Of a stretch of 64,000 bases of DNA, positions 46,157-55,436 are shown one piece after another; the first letter of the stretch is position 1, and every line of letters starts with the position of its first letter. Origin of the DNA: Paramicrobacterium agarici. Lineage in GTDB: Bacteria > Actinomycetota > Actinomycetes > Actinomycetales > Microbacteriaceae. The notes beneath the pieces are model-generated. The model ran no database searches. It saw only the letters and a list, made by a program, of their open reading frames with translations, and had not been told where the DNA came from. The position numbers and the translations under genes were made by a program. Location: positions 2,418,001-2,482,000 of the forward strand of contig NZ_PDJE01000001.1 in assembly GCF_002563955.1 (NCBI RefSeq), in the 5' to 3' direction.

Positions 46157-48100
46157 GTGACGACTAGCCAGCAGACCGACCCTCTGATCGGCCGTGTGAT
46201 CGACGGTCGATACGAGGTGCGCTCGCGCATCGCGCGAGGCGGCATGGCCACAGTCTACGTCGCCACAGACCATCGGCTGGAGCGGCGTGTCGCCATCAAG
46301 GTCATGCACGGTCACCTGAGCGACGATCAGGCGTTCACGAATCGCTTCGTGCAAGAGGCACGCTCCGCTGCTCGGCTCGCGGACCCGCACGTCGTCAGCG
46401 TCTTCGACCAGGGGCAGGATGGCGACATGGCCTATCTGGTCATGGAGTACCTGCCGGGCATCACGCTGCGCGAGCTGCTTCGAGACCACGGCGCTCTCTC
46501 GCCACAGCACGTCGTCGACATCATGGATGCTGTGCTCACAGGACTCGCCTCGGCACACAGGGCAGGCATCGTGCACCGCGACGTGAAGCCAGAGAACGTG
46601 CTGCTCGCCGACGACGGGCGCATCAAGATCAGCGATTTCGGCCTCGCCCGAGCGGCGTCGGCGAACACGGCGACGGGACAAGCGCTGCTGGGAACCATCG
46701 CATACCTCTCCCCCGAACTCGTCACGCGGGGCACGGCAGACACCAGAAGCGACATTTACGCGCTCGGCATCATGATGTACGAGATGCTCACAGGCGAGCA
46801 GCCGTACAAAGGCGAGCAGCCCATGCAGATCGCCTATCAGCACGCGAATGATTCTGTGCCGCGCCCCAGCACCCGAGCCGCCGACATACCGGACGAGATC
46901 GACGACATGGTGCTCTGGGCCACGGAACGCGACCCTGACGAGCGACCGGCTGACGCGCAGGAAATGCTCGACCGGCTTCACGAGGTCGAGGCAGAGCTCG
47001 GGTACACGCTCTCGAGCATGCCGGTTCAGCACACCTCGGTGCTTCCTCTGGATGACACGGTTGCACTGGGCGCGACGACCTCGTTCGAGCCTCAGCGATC
47101 GACAACGGGTACCACAGACCCGCTCGGCCCCATGATCGCCACGACGGGCTCGGTCAAGCAGCTCACCGCCACCGTCGATCGGCGGCGCCGCAAGGGGCTG
47201 TGGATGTTCCTGATCGTGGTGCTGCTCTGCGCTGTCGTGGGAGGCACGGGCTGGTATTTCGGCACGGGCCCTGGATCGCGCGTCGCCGTGCCCGACAACC
47301 TCGTGGGCGGCTCCCCTGACAAAGCCGCCGCCGCGCTGAGCGACCTCGGCCTCATCGTCGAGCCTGGTGAAGAGTACAGCCTCGAGGTCGAGAAGGGTGC
47401 CGTCACCAGCACAGATCCCGCAGCGGGAGATCTCGTGTACCCCAACTCGACCGTCACCGTGAATGTTTCGCTCGGGCCGAAGCCCGAGACTCTCCCGTCG
47501 CTGGCGGGCGTGAGCTTCGACGACGCGAAGGCTACCGTCGAGGACCTTGGTCTGATCGTCGGCGACGCCGCCTACCAATTCACATCGGACGTAGCTGCAG
47601 ACGGCGTGATTGCAGCATCCATCGACGGTGAAGACGTGACGGCGGGCGCCGACACCTTCCAGGGGAAGACCGTTGACTTCGTCGTCTCGGTCGGCGCGGT
47701 GCCCGAGCTCGTCGGGCAGTCGCAGGATGCCGCGACGGCAGCGCTCGATGAGGCCGGTCTCGCCCTTGGCTCTGTCTCTGAGAAGTTCAGCGATTCGGTC
47801 GCGAAGGGCAACGTGATCTCAGCCCACTACGACACTCCGCTCGCGCCAGGAGACAGCGTCGACCTTGTCGTCTCGAAGGGTCAGGACCTCGTTCAGGTGC
47901 CCGACGTTGTGGGAATGACGGTGAACGAAGCAAAGCAGACGCTTGAAGACGACGACTTCGCCGTGACGATCGACTCGAACATTCCCGAACAGTATTGGGA
48001 CGCCGTCATCAACGATCTTTTCGCCGTCGACTCGACGGACCCTGCCGCGGGAAAGATGATCAAGCGCGGCTCAACCGTGACGATCGTCGCCAACCTTTAG
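46157..48100 (+). CDS. pknL: PASTA-domain Ser/Thr protein kinase, PknL type
   Basis: A 647-residue Hanks-type kinase. Residues about 18-280 are the kinase domain with glycine loop ARGGMATVY, Lys48 (AIKVM), catalytic HRDVKPEN (Asp142) and DFG at 160-162. One membrane helix lies at about 347-368. Four extracellular PASTA modules follow (from about 376), which sense muropeptides or lipid II in this family. Position next to Rv2175c-like and aroG genes marks it as the PknL orthologue, although the M. tuberculosis protein lacks PASTA modules and the corynebacterial one has them. Its start is GTG. Confidence 0.92.
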   Translation: MTTSQQTDPLIGRVIDGRYEVRSRIARGGMATVYVATDHRLERRVAIKVMHGHLSDDQAFTNRFVQEARSAARLADPHVVSVFDQGQDGDMAYLVMEYLPGITLRELLRDHGALSPQHVVDIMDAVLTGLASAHRAGIVHRDVKPENVLLADDGRIKISDFGLARAASANTATGQALLGTIAYLSPELVTRGTADTRSDIYALGIMMYEMLTGEQPYKGEQPMQIAYQHANDSVPRPSTRAADIPDEIDDMVLWATERDPDERPADAQEMLDRLHEVEAELGYTLSSMPVQHTSVLPLDDTVALGATTSFEPQRSTTGTTDPLGPMIATTGSVKQLTATVDRRRRKGLWMFLIVVLLCAVVGGTGWYFGTGPGSRVAVPDNLVGGSPDKAAAALSDLGLIVEPGEEYSLEVEKGAVTSTDPAAGDLVYPNSTVTVNVSLGPKPETLPSLAGVSFDDAKATVEDLGLIVGDAAYQFTSDVAADGVIAASIDGEDVTAGADTFQGKTVDFVVSVGAVPELVGQSQDAATAALDEAGLALGSVSEKFSDSVAKGNVISAHYDTPLAPGDSVDLVVSKGQDLVQVPDVVGMTVNEAKQTLEDDDFAVTIDSNIPEQYWDAVINDLFAVDSTDPAAGKMIKRGSTVTIVANL

Positions 48101-48103
48101 ACG

Positions 48104-48143
48104 AGCGACGTGGGGCGACCCGACGGTTGCACCCCACGTCGCT
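48104..48143. terminator. hairpin terminator between pknL and aroG
   Basis: A perfect 12-bp stem (AGCGACGTGGGG at 48104-48115, complement at 48132-48143) with a 16-base loop lies between the converging genes and could serve both. Confidence 0.7.
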
Positions 48144-48155
48144 GCGCCCCGAGCC

Positions 48156-49526
48156 TTAAGCGTTCCCCAGCTGCTCGGCAACGAGGAAGGCGAGTTCGAG
48201 CGACTGCATGTGATTGAGTCGCGGATCGCACAGGGACTCGTAGCGCGTTGCGAGCGTCTCTTCGTCGATGTGCTCGGACCCGCCGAGGCACTCGGTCACG
48301 TCGTCGCCCGTGAGCTCGACGTGGATTCCTCCCGGGTGGGTTCCGACGGCCCTGTGAGCTTCGAAGAAGCCGCGGACCTCGTCGACGACGTCATCGAAAC
48401 GGCGCGTCTTGTAGCCGGTGGGCGTCGTGATGCCGTTGCCATGCATCGGGTCCGTAACCCAGAGAGGGTTGGCTTCTTCGTTCTTGATGCGCTCGAGAAG
48501 AGGCGGAAGCGCGTCGCGAATCTTTCCCGCACCCATGCGCGTGATGAACGTGAGCCGTCCGGGACGGCGCTCGGGGTCGAGCTTGTCAATGAGTCGCAGC
48601 ATGTCATCGGCCGACGTCGTCGGACCGAGTTTGACGCCGATCGGGTTGTGCACGCGCGACAGGAAGTCGACGTGCGCACCGTCGAGGTCGCGAGTTCGCT
48701 CGCCGATCCAGATGAAATGTCCAGAGGTGTTGTACGGCTGACCCGTGCGCGAGTCGATGCGCGTCATGGGGCGCTCATAATCCATGAGCAGCCCCTCGTG
48801 CGCCGTGTAGAACTCCACGCGCTTGAGCTCGTCGAAGTCCGCACCAGCGGCCTCCATGAACTTGATTGCGCGATCGATCTCCTTCGCGAGGTGCTCGTAG
48901 CGCTGATTCGCGGGGTTCGCGGCGAATCCTTTGTTCCACGAGTGCACTTCTCGCAGATCGGCGAAGCCTCCCTGTGTGAACGCGCGAATGAGGTTCAGCG
49001 TCGACGCGGCCATGTGGTACCCGCGCAGGAGCCGGTTCGGATCTGCGCGTCGTGACTCCGGGGTGAAGTCGTAGCCGTTGACGATGTCGCCTCGGTAGGC
49101 GGGAAGCGTCACATCGCCGCGCGTCTCGGTATCGCGCGAGCGCGGCTTGGCGAACTGACCCGCCATGCGTCCCATCTTGATGACGGGCATCGAGGCGCCG
49201 TAGGTGAGCACGACGGCCATCTGGAGGATCGTCTTGACCCGATTGCGGATTTGATCTGCGGTCGCTCCGGCGAAGGTCTCTGCACAATCGCCGCCCTGCA
49301 AGAGAAACGCCTCTCCGCTGGCGGCACGAGCGATGCGCTCCCGGAGAAGGTCGACCTCACCGGCGAAGACGAGGGGCGGCAGCGTCTCGATCTCACGCGA
49401 AACCTCAGCGACAGCATCCTGATCCGGCCACTCCGGCTGCTGCTTGATCGGAAGCTCGCGCCAATAGTCGAGACCGGCGATCACTGATTCATCAGCCTTC
49501 ACTACCGGGTCGTTTGACGTTGTCAC
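48156..49526 (-). CDS. aroG: class II 3-deoxy-7-phosphoheptulonate synthase
   Basis: Type II DAHP synthase, 456 residues, first step of the shikimate pathway (PEP plus erythrose 4-phosphate). Hallmarks: FLLQGGDCAETFA, KMGRMAGQFAKPRS, and RPGRLTFITRMGAGKIRD. The GTG start at 49526 has AGGA six bases upstream. In M. tuberculosis the orthologue Rv2178c binds chorismate mutase. It follows plsC by 59 bases. Confidence 0.94.
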   Translation of the reverse strand: MTTSNDPVVKADESVIAGLDYWRELPIKQQPEWPDQDAVAEVSREIETLPPLVFAGEVDLLRERIARAASGEAFLLQGGDCAETFAGATADQIRNRVKTILQMAVVLTYGASMPVIKMGRMAGQFAKPRSRDTETRGDVTLPAYRGDIVNGYDFTPESRRADPNRLLRGYHMAASTLNLIRAFTQGGFADLREVHSWNKGFAANPANQRYEHLAKEIDRAIKFMEAAGADFDELKRVEFYTAHEGLLMDYERPMTRIDSRTGQPYNTSGHFIWIGERTRDLDGAHVDFLSRVHNPIGVKLGPTTSADDMLRLIDKLDPERRPGRLTFITRMGAGKIRDALPPLLERIKNEEANPLWVTDPMHGNGITTPTGYKTRRFDDVVDEVRGFFEAHRAVGTHPGGIHVELTGDDVTECLGGSEHIDEETLATRYESLCDPRLNHMQSLELAFLVAEQLGNA

Positions 49527-49585
49527 GGGCGTTCCTATTTCTCTTGAGAGCGGAGGGCGGACGTGCGCAATGCGCGGTTTTCAGC

Positions 49586-50275
49586 CTACCGTGAAACGCG
49601 AGACTGCTTGTCCTTCACTGTCGTCGCGTACACGTCCACGTACTCTTGCTTGCTGAGCTTCTGAAGCTCGTACATCAGCTCGTCTGTCACGGAGCGCAAA
49701 ATGAAGCGATCCCCCTCGAGGCCTTCGAAGCGGCTGAAATCGAGGGGCTCGCCGAAAATCAGTCCCGGTCGCTTGATGCGCGGCACCGTCGTACCGATCG
49801 GCATGATCTGCTCGGTGTTGACCATGACAACGGGAATGATCGGGACGCCGGCCTCGAGAACCATGCGTGCGACCCCCGTGCGCCCCCGGTACATGCGGGC
49901 ATCAGGACTGCGCGTGCCCTCGGGGTAGATGCCCAGAAGCTCACCGCGCCCGAGAACCCCGAGACCGGTGTTGAGCGACGCCTCCGACGCTTTTCCGCCC
50001 GAGCGGTCGATCGGAAGCTGTCCCGTTGCGTTCATGAAGGCTCGCGTCGCCCAGCCCTTAAGGCCTTTTCCCGTGAAGTAGTCGCTCTTGGCGAGAAACG
50101 AGATGCGGCGGTCGAGATACAGCGGGAGAAAGATCGAATCGATCACGGAGAGATGGTTGCTCGCGATGATCGCGGGCCCCTTCGTGGGAACATTCTCGGC
50201 GCCGACGACCCATGGCCGGAAGATCGCCGTCACCAGGGGGCCGACGATCACGTTCTTCATGATCCAGTAGAACAT
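49586..50275 (-). CDS. plsC: 1-acylglycerol-3-phosphate acyltransferase
   Basis: A 229-residue PlsC-fold acyltransferase making phosphatidic acid. The catalytic NHLSVIDS (NHx4D-like) motif is at about 40-47, and GIYPEGTRSPD and VPIIPVVMVNT are the later conserved blocks. An amphipathic or hydrophobic N-terminus (VIVGPLVTAIF) associates with membrane. The ATG at 50275 lacks a ribosome binding site, with TACTGT eight bases upstream; ATG at 50260 is an alternative. It corresponds in position to Rv2182c. Confidence 0.9.
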   Translation of the reverse strand: MFYWIMKNVIVGPLVTAIFRPWVVGAENVPTKGPAIIASNHLSVIDSIFLPLYLDRRISFLAKSDYFTGKGLKGWATRAFMNATGQLPIDRSGGKASEASLNTGLGVLGRGELLGIYPEGTRSPDARMYRGRTGVARMVLEAGVPIIPVVMVNTEQIMPIGTTVPRIKRPGLIFGEPLDFSRFEGLEGDRFILRSVTDELMYELQKLSKQEYVDVYATTVKDKQSRVSR

Positions 50276-50302
50276 CGTAGATAACAGTATCTCGCGTGAG
50301 GA

Positions 50303-51259
50303 CTAAGCCTCTTGTTTGGCGGCCGCGATGCGGGCAAGGTCCGCGGCTCCGACAACCCCAGCGTCGTTAACCAGTTCCGCGATCACGAACTCCGGCTCCG
50401 GGTGGAATCCGCGTGCAGGCAGGCTGTCGAGATATGCCGATCGCACGGGCTCAAGCAGAAGCTCCCCTGCCTGAGCGACACCGCCGCCGATGACGAACAT
50501 CTGCGGATCCAGCACCGCTCCGAGTGTCGCGCAGCCCTGGCCGATGTACGAGCCGAGGCGACGCAGAGCCGTGATGGCGCCGCCATCTCCTGCGACGATG
50601 AGTTCGTAGATGTCTGCGCCAGAAAGCGTACCGCCCGCCGCTTCACGCTTATCGGCGAGCACTTGTCCGATTCCCCCAGCATCCGCAAGCTCATCGGCGA
50701 GGCGGCCGAGCGCGCGCCCTGACCCGTACTGCTCGAGACAGCCGCGAACTCCGCATCCGCATGGCAGTCCTCCGGGAACAAGGCGGATGTGCCCGAGCTC
50801 GCCTCCGGTTCCGAACCCCCCGCGAAAGAGTTCGTCGCCCGTGACGATCGCACCGCCGACGCCGGTTCCGATCGTCAGCATCACCATGTCGCTCACCAGC
50901 TGAGCTGCTCCGAATCGGAATTCCGCCCAACCCGCAGCGTTCGCGTCGTTCTCGATGACGACGGGCATCGACAGACGCGCGGTCAGCTTGGCGCGGAAGG
51001 GCTCATTGCGCCAGCTGAGGTTGGGGGCGTAATACACCGTGGACTGCGCGGCGTCGATGAAACCGGCTGCCGCGACTCCGACTCCCGCAATCTCTCGTCC
51101 GTCTCGGAGCCGGGAGACCATCTCGACGACAGCATCCTCAATGGCCGAGCTGTCGCGTGCGGGCGACGGAACGCGGTCTTCGGCGACGATCACGCCATCG
51201 TCATCGACGACGGCGCCGGCGATCTTGGTTCCCCCGATGTCGATCCCGATGGCGTGCAC
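50303..51259 (-). CDS. ROK family glucokinase
   Basis: A 318-residue ROK-family sugar kinase, most likely glucokinase. The ATP-binding motif is GIDIGGTKIAGAVVD. GELGHIRLVPGG and the zinc motif CGCGVRGCLEQYGSG are typical. There is no N-terminal DNA-binding domain, so it is an enzyme, not a repressor. Whether ATP or polyphosphate is the donor cannot be told. GGAGG lies about seven bases before the GTG. It heads a possible leftward unit with plsC and aroG. Confidence 0.9.
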   Translation of the reverse strand: MHAIGIDIGGTKIAGAVVDDDGVIVAEDRVPSPARDSSAIEDAVVEMVSRLRDGREIAGVGVAAAGFIDAAQSTVYYAPNLSWRNEPFRAKLTARLSMPVVIENDANAAGWAEFRFGAAQLVSDMVMLTIGTGVGGAIVTGDELFRGGFGTGGELGHIRLVPGGLPCGCGVRGCLEQYGSGRALGRLADELADAGGIGQVLADKREAAGGTLSGADIYELIVAGDGGAITALRRLGSYIGQGCATLGAVLDPQMFVIGGGVAQAGELLLEPVRSAYLDSLPARGFHPEPEFVIAELVNDAGVVGAADLARIAAAKQEA

Positions 51260-51436
51260 GCTCTACCTCCACACATGATTATGTCGCGCGAACTGACGAA
51301 TCCCACAAAAAATGGCTTGCTCCTGCGCGTTCCGTGCAGGGAAATCCCCGAGCGGCCGCGGCCGATCGCGTCTACGCAGGCGTCCTCACTTTAGAGTAGA
51401 GGAAGCCGTACCCGACCACGTACCGAAGGAGCTACT

Positions 51437-53257
51437 GTGGACCACCACACCGTACCGCCCCTCGTCCCTGCCGACCCTCAGGCAAACGCCTCTGACCTCT
51501 TGCTCGATCGAGTCAAGGCGACCCCCGACGCCGCCCTCTTCTCGGTTCCTTCCGGGGATGGCTGGACGGATGTGTCGAGCTCGGAGTTTCTCCGTCAGGT
51601 GACGGCACTGGCGAAGGGCTTCGTCTCTGCGGGCATCAACCCGGGAGACAAGATCGGCTTCATGTGCAAGACGAGCTACGAATGGAGTCTCGTCGATTTC
51701 GCCGCGTGGTTCGCAGGCGCTGTGCTCGTTCCCGTCTACGACACGAGCTCGCCGTCACAGATCCAGTGGATCCTCAGCGACTCCGGCGCGACGGCGATGA
51801 TCGTCGAGACGCCAGAGCACTTTGCCCGTTTCGATGAGGTGCACGGAGAACTCCCCGACGTGGGCACGGTGTGGCAGCTTCACCTCGGAGATATCGACAA
51901 GCTGTCTCAGAGCGGCTCCGACGTCGACGACAGCGAGATCGAGCGCCGGCGCGCACTCGCCACAGGCGAGGACATGGCCACGCTCATCTATACCTCGGGC
52001 TCAATGGGCAGGCCGAAAGGCTGCGTCCTCACGCACTCGAACTTCGTCGAGCTGTCGCGCAACGCTGCAGTCGCGATGAAGGAGGTCGTCGCTCCCGGTT
52101 CGTCGACACTCTTGTTCATCACCATGGCGCACGTCTTCGCGCGGTTCATCGCCGTTCTCGCCATTCACGCCGGCGTGAAAGTCGGCCACCAGCCGGACAC
52201 GAGCCGGCTTCTCGAATCGCTTGGCTCGTTTAAACCGACGTTCCTCCTTGCCGTGCCTCGCGTGTTCGAGAAGGTGTACAACTCCGCTGAGCAGAAGGCG
52301 GAGGCCGGTGGCAAGGGAAAGATCTTCCGCAAGGCGGCGGCTACGGCCATCGAGTACAGCAAGGCGCTCGAGTCCGGGTCTGTGCCGTTCGGTCTGAAGA
52401 TGCGGTTCATGCTCTTCGACCGGCTGGTGTTCGCCAAGCTACGAGCAGCAATGGGCGGGAACGTGCGCTATGCGGTCTCAGGCTCTGCTCCGCTCGGCGC
52501 GCGGCTCGGGCACTTCTTCCATGCACTGGGAATCACGATCCTCGAAGGGTACGGTCTGACAGAGACCACGGCACCGGCGACAGTGAATACGCCCTCGGCG
52601 TCGAGGATCGGAACCGTCGGACCACCGCTTCCCGGCATGAGCGTGCGAATCGCAGACGACGGCGAGATCCAGGTCAAGGGCATCGACGTCTTCAAGGAGT
52701 ACTGGAACAACCCAGAAGCGACAGCGGAGACCTTTGTCGATGACTGGTTCTGCACAGGCGACCTCGGCGCTCTCGACGATGATGGGTTTCTCACAATCAC
52801 CGGCCGCAAGAAGGAGATCATCGTGACCGCCGGCGGCAAGAACGTCGCGCCTGCGGTTCTCGAGGATCCCGTGCGCGCAAACCCCATCGTCGGTCAGATC
52901 GTCGTTGTCGGCGACCAGAAGCCGTTCATTGCCGCGCTCGTGACTCTCGACTCCGAGATGCTGCCGACCTGGCTGCAGAACAACGGTCAGGACGCGTCGA
53001 TGTCGGTCGCTGAGGCCGCGACGCATCCTGTAGTCCTCGCTGAGGTTCAACGTGCCATCGACGCCGCGAACACACGGGTTTCGCGAGCAGAGTCGATCCG
53101 CAAGTTCGAGATTCTCGACACGGAGTTCACCGAAAGCTCTGGCCACCTCACGCCGAAGCTGAGCATCAAGCGAGGCGTGATCGTGAAGGACTTCGCCGAC
53201 ACGATCGAGCGGATGTACACGACGCCGCAGCCCACTCAGGGCCTCTCGCTCTCCTGA
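51437..53257 (+). CDS. fadD: long-chain fatty-acid--CoA ligase
   Basis: A 606-residue AMP-forming acyl-CoA synthetase. The AMP-binding P-loop is IYTSGSMGRPKGCVLTHSN (about 184-202). GYGLTETTAPATVN and DWFCTGDLGALDDDGFLTITGRKKE are the acyl-adenylate motifs, and the C-terminal lysine region is TPKLSIKRGV. It activates long-chain acids for lipid synthesis or breakdown; no beta-oxidation genes are adjacent. AAGGAG lies five bases before the GTG start. Confidence 0.93.
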   Translation: MDHHTVPPLVPADPQANASDLLLDRVKATPDAALFSVPSGDGWTDVSSSEFLRQVTALAKGFVSAGINPGDKIGFMCKTSYEWSLVDFAAWFAGAVLVPVYDTSSPSQIQWILSDSGATAMIVETPEHFARFDEVHGELPDVGTVWQLHLGDIDKLSQSGSDVDDSEIERRRALATGEDMATLIYTSGSMGRPKGCVLTHSNFVELSRNAAVAMKEVVAPGSSTLLFITMAHVFARFIAVLAIHAGVKVGHQPDTSRLLESLGSFKPTFLLAVPRVFEKVYNSAEQKAEAGGKGKIFRKAAATAIEYSKALESGSVPFGLKMRFMLFDRLVFAKLRAAMGGNVRYAVSGSAPLGARLGHFFHALGITILEGYGLTETTAPATVNTPSASRIGTVGPPLPGMSVRIADDGEIQVKGIDVFKEYWNNPEATAETFVDDWFCTGDLGALDDDGFLTITGRKKEIIVTAGGKNVAPAVLEDPVRANPIVGQIVVVGDQKPFIAALVTLDSEMLPTWLQNNGQDASMSVAEAATHPVVLAEVQRAIDAANTRVSRAESIRKFEILDTEFTESSGHLTPKLSIKRGVIVKDFADTIERMYTTPQPTQGLSLS

Positions 53258-53264
53258 CCGAGAA

Positions 53265-53299
53265 GGTGGCGGGGTGCATGATCAGCGCACCCTGCCACC
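53265..53299. terminator. bidirectional hairpin between fadD and def
   Basis: A 13-bp stem with one G-T pair (GGTGGCGGGGTGC at 53265-53277 with GCACCCTGCCACC at 53287-53299) and a nine-base loop, between converging genes. Confidence 0.75.
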
Positions 53300-53302
53300 G
53301 GT

Positions 53303-53794
53303 TTAAAACCAGTCGGACTCTCGAACCTGCTTCATCGCGGAGCGGCGCTCGTCCCTCTCGAGACGGTCGAGGTACACGTACCCGTCGAGATGATCGACCT
53401 CGTGCTGCAGGGCCTGCGCGAGCACGCCCGTTCCCTCTACCGTTACCGCTCGTCCATCAAGGTCGATCCCCGTCACTCTCGCATACGGGTGCCGTGGAGT
53501 CGGGTGCCACTGCTCCGGAACCGAAAGGCAGCCCTCGTCGATGAGCTCCTTGTCGCCCCGAACCTCAGCGATGACCGGGTTGATCACATAGCCGACGCTG
53601 CCATCGACGTTGTAGCTGAACGCCCGCAGCCCGACTCCGATCTGGTTCGCCGCCACGCCGGCGCGTCCGGGAAGCTGAACGGAATCGAGAAGGTCGGTGA
53701 TCAGTGCTCGGACGCCGTCGTCAATCGTCGTGATCTCCTCGCACGGCGCCTTCAGCACTGGATCGCCGAAAAGTCGAATGGTGCGTTCGGTCAT
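53303..53794 (-). CDS. def: peptide deformylase
   Basis: Removes the N-formyl group from nascent proteins. The 163-residue protein has motif 1 in [11 protein letters not shown], the metal cysteine Cys89 in EGCLSVP, and HEVDH (His131, Glu132, His135). ATG at 53794 has AAGGGA eight bases upstream; the frame is open further 5' but lies across the ATPase gene. It is 13 bases after that gene and probably cotranscribed. Confidence 0.95.
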   Translation of the reverse strand: MTERTIRLFGDPVLKAPCEEITTIDDGVRALITDLLDSVQLPGRAGVAANQIGVGLRAFSYNVDGSVGYVINPVIAEVRGDKELIDEGCLSVPEQWHPTPRHPYARVTGIDLDGRAVTVEGTGVLAQALQHEVDHLDGYVYLDRLERDERRSAMKQVRESDWF

Positions 53795-53807
53795 GTCTGT
53801 GTTCCCT

Positions 53808-55340
53808 TCACTGAACCGCGAGTGTCGGACGTTGGGCTGGGAGGCCGTCGACGACGGATGCTGCAAGCAGTCGAGCAGCGTGGCGGGTCTCCGGTCGAAG
53901 CGCGTCGAAGTCGACGGCAGCACCAGAAGCCAGCACTGGATCGTAGGGAATTCGCGTCACGGCACGCACGCGAGACGAAAAGTGCGCGTCAAGCTCGTCG
54001 AGCTTCACCATTGAGCGTGACGACGTGCGGCTGTTGATGGCGACGACAGCGTTCTTGGCCAGCTGCGTGTGACCGTTCGCCTCCAGCCATGAGATCGTCT
54101 CTGACGTCAGGCGCGCCTCGTCGATGCTCGTCCCCGACACGATGACGACGCTGTCGGCATGATCAAGCGTTGCGCGCATGACATCGTGCACCATTCCGGC
54201 GCCGGAGTCGGTGATGATCATCGAATAGTACTGCGAGGCGAGAGATGCGACGACTCCGTAATCGGCGTCGCTCAGCGCAGACGAGACGGCGGGGTCGGTC
54301 TCGGAGGCGAGAACATCGAGCCGCGTCTCGTCGCGAGCGACGAGCGTCGAGAATTCGGTGTATCCGGTGATGTCGCCGGTGCGTCTGATGGCGTCCCTCA
54401 CCGTATAGTCGCTTGTTCCCCTCACGCGGTCGCACAGAGTGCCTCGGTCGGCGTTCGCGTCGATAGCGATGACGCGATCTTCCCGCGCATCGGCGAGCGC
54501 CATGCCGAGCAGCAGAGAGACGGTCGTCTTGCCGACACCGCCCTTGCGCGTGATCACCGGAACGAAGCGGGCTGCACCGGCGAAGGGCTTGGCGATGCGG
54601 TGCGTCAGGTCCTTGCGAGCGCGTGCCTTCCTGCTGTCGCCCAGGTTGACGAGCTGCCCTGTCGCCCGATAGACGAACCGTTGGATGCCGCCGTCCGGCG
54701 CCCGCCCGCGGGCGCTCCGATCGTCGAGAAGACGCTCCGCCGTGAGCATGCTCGCGCTCTCCGATCCGCCGTTGGTAGCTTGACGAGCGCTCATGCTCTT
54801 TACCTGAGCAGTCTCCTCCGGTCGAGCGGATGCTGCGGGTGCGCTGGATGCGGCGTGCTCAGCGGCCTGCGTCCCCGATGTCGCTGGTCCAGCGCCGGCC
54901 GAGCTCTTCGCGCTGCTCCCGGCTGGTGCTGACGAGGTCTGCTTTTCCGTCGCGCGCTGCTTCGGCCGTTCCATGGCGGGCGATACAGGTGCGGGAGTTG
55001 ACCCGGAGGACTTCTGTGATGCGGCTGCCTTCTTTTGGCGTGGCGCCGCCTTCTGTGCACTGCCGACGCCCCCGGCCGCGGGCGTCGGAGAGGGTACTTT
55101 CGGGTCCGACTTTGCCGTCGTCGCAGCAGGTGCAGATGTCCCGGTTGCCGGATCGCTGTCGACGCGCTTCACGACGTCGTCGCGGATCACATCGTCATCG
55201 TCGAGTTCGTCATCGTGGCTCGTGGGAATCGTGACGCTGATGGTCTGGCTGCGGAGTTGCGGCTTCTCAGGTGAGGAAGCCAGTTCTCTGCTGTCGCTCT
55301 CCGGCTCAGCGGGCTTTCTTTCGTCATGCTTCGAGGGCAT
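53808..55340 (-). CDS. MinD/ParA-superfamily ATPase with disordered N-terminus
   Basis: A 510-residue protein. Residues 1 to about 235 are low-complexity, rich in Ala, Ser, Pro, Lys and Glu, and lack any recognised domain. The C-terminal half is a SIMIBI ATPase with deviant Walker [23 protein letters not shown], switch [13 protein letters not shown] and a Walker B-like [15 protein letters not shown]. The layout recalls EspI-like or similar actinobacterial MinD-like proteins, but no type VII secretion gene is near. AGGAG lies eleven bases before the ATG. pyc ends 96 bases upstream and def follows 13 bases downstream. Confidence 0.8.
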   Translation of the reverse strand: MPSKHDERKPAEPESDSRELASSPEKPQLRSQTISVTIPTSHDDELDDDDVIRDDVVKRVDSDPATGTSAPAATTAKSDPKVPSPTPAAGGVGSAQKAAPRQKKAAASQKSSGSTPAPVSPAMERPKQRATEKQTSSAPAGSSAKSSAGAGPATSGTQAAEHAASSAPAASARPEETAQVKSMSARQATNGGSESASMLTAERLLDDRSARGRAPDGGIQRFVYRATGQLVNLGDSRKARARKDLTHRIAKPFAGAARFVPVITRKGGVGKTTVSLLLGMALADAREDRVIAIDANADRGTLCDRVRGTSDYTVRDAIRRTGDITGYTEFSTLVARDETRLDVLASETDPAVSSALSDADYGVVASLASQYYSMIITDSGAGMVHDVMRATLDHADSVVIVSGTSIDEARLTSETISWLEANGHTQLAKNAVVAINSRTSSRSMVKLDELDAHFSSRVRAVTRIPYDPVLASGAAVDFDALRPETRHAARLLAASVVDGLPAQRPTLAVQ

Positions 55341-55436
55341 GGTGATGATGCTCCTAGGGGTTGCGGCGCACACGAGCGCCAAAATCGTCCGTGAACAGTG
55401 TAATGAACAGCGAGCGAGCCGGACGCCCGCCCCTGC

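Noticed and set aside
46130..47578. 482-codon open frame antisense to pknL
   Set aside because: It mirrors the kinase gene, including its catalytic motifs on the other strand, and has no domain of its own.
53795..53923. N-terminal extension of peptide deformylase
   Set aside because: The extension lies inside the ATPase gene on the same strand in another frame and lacks family similarity; ATG 53794 has a good ribosome binding site.
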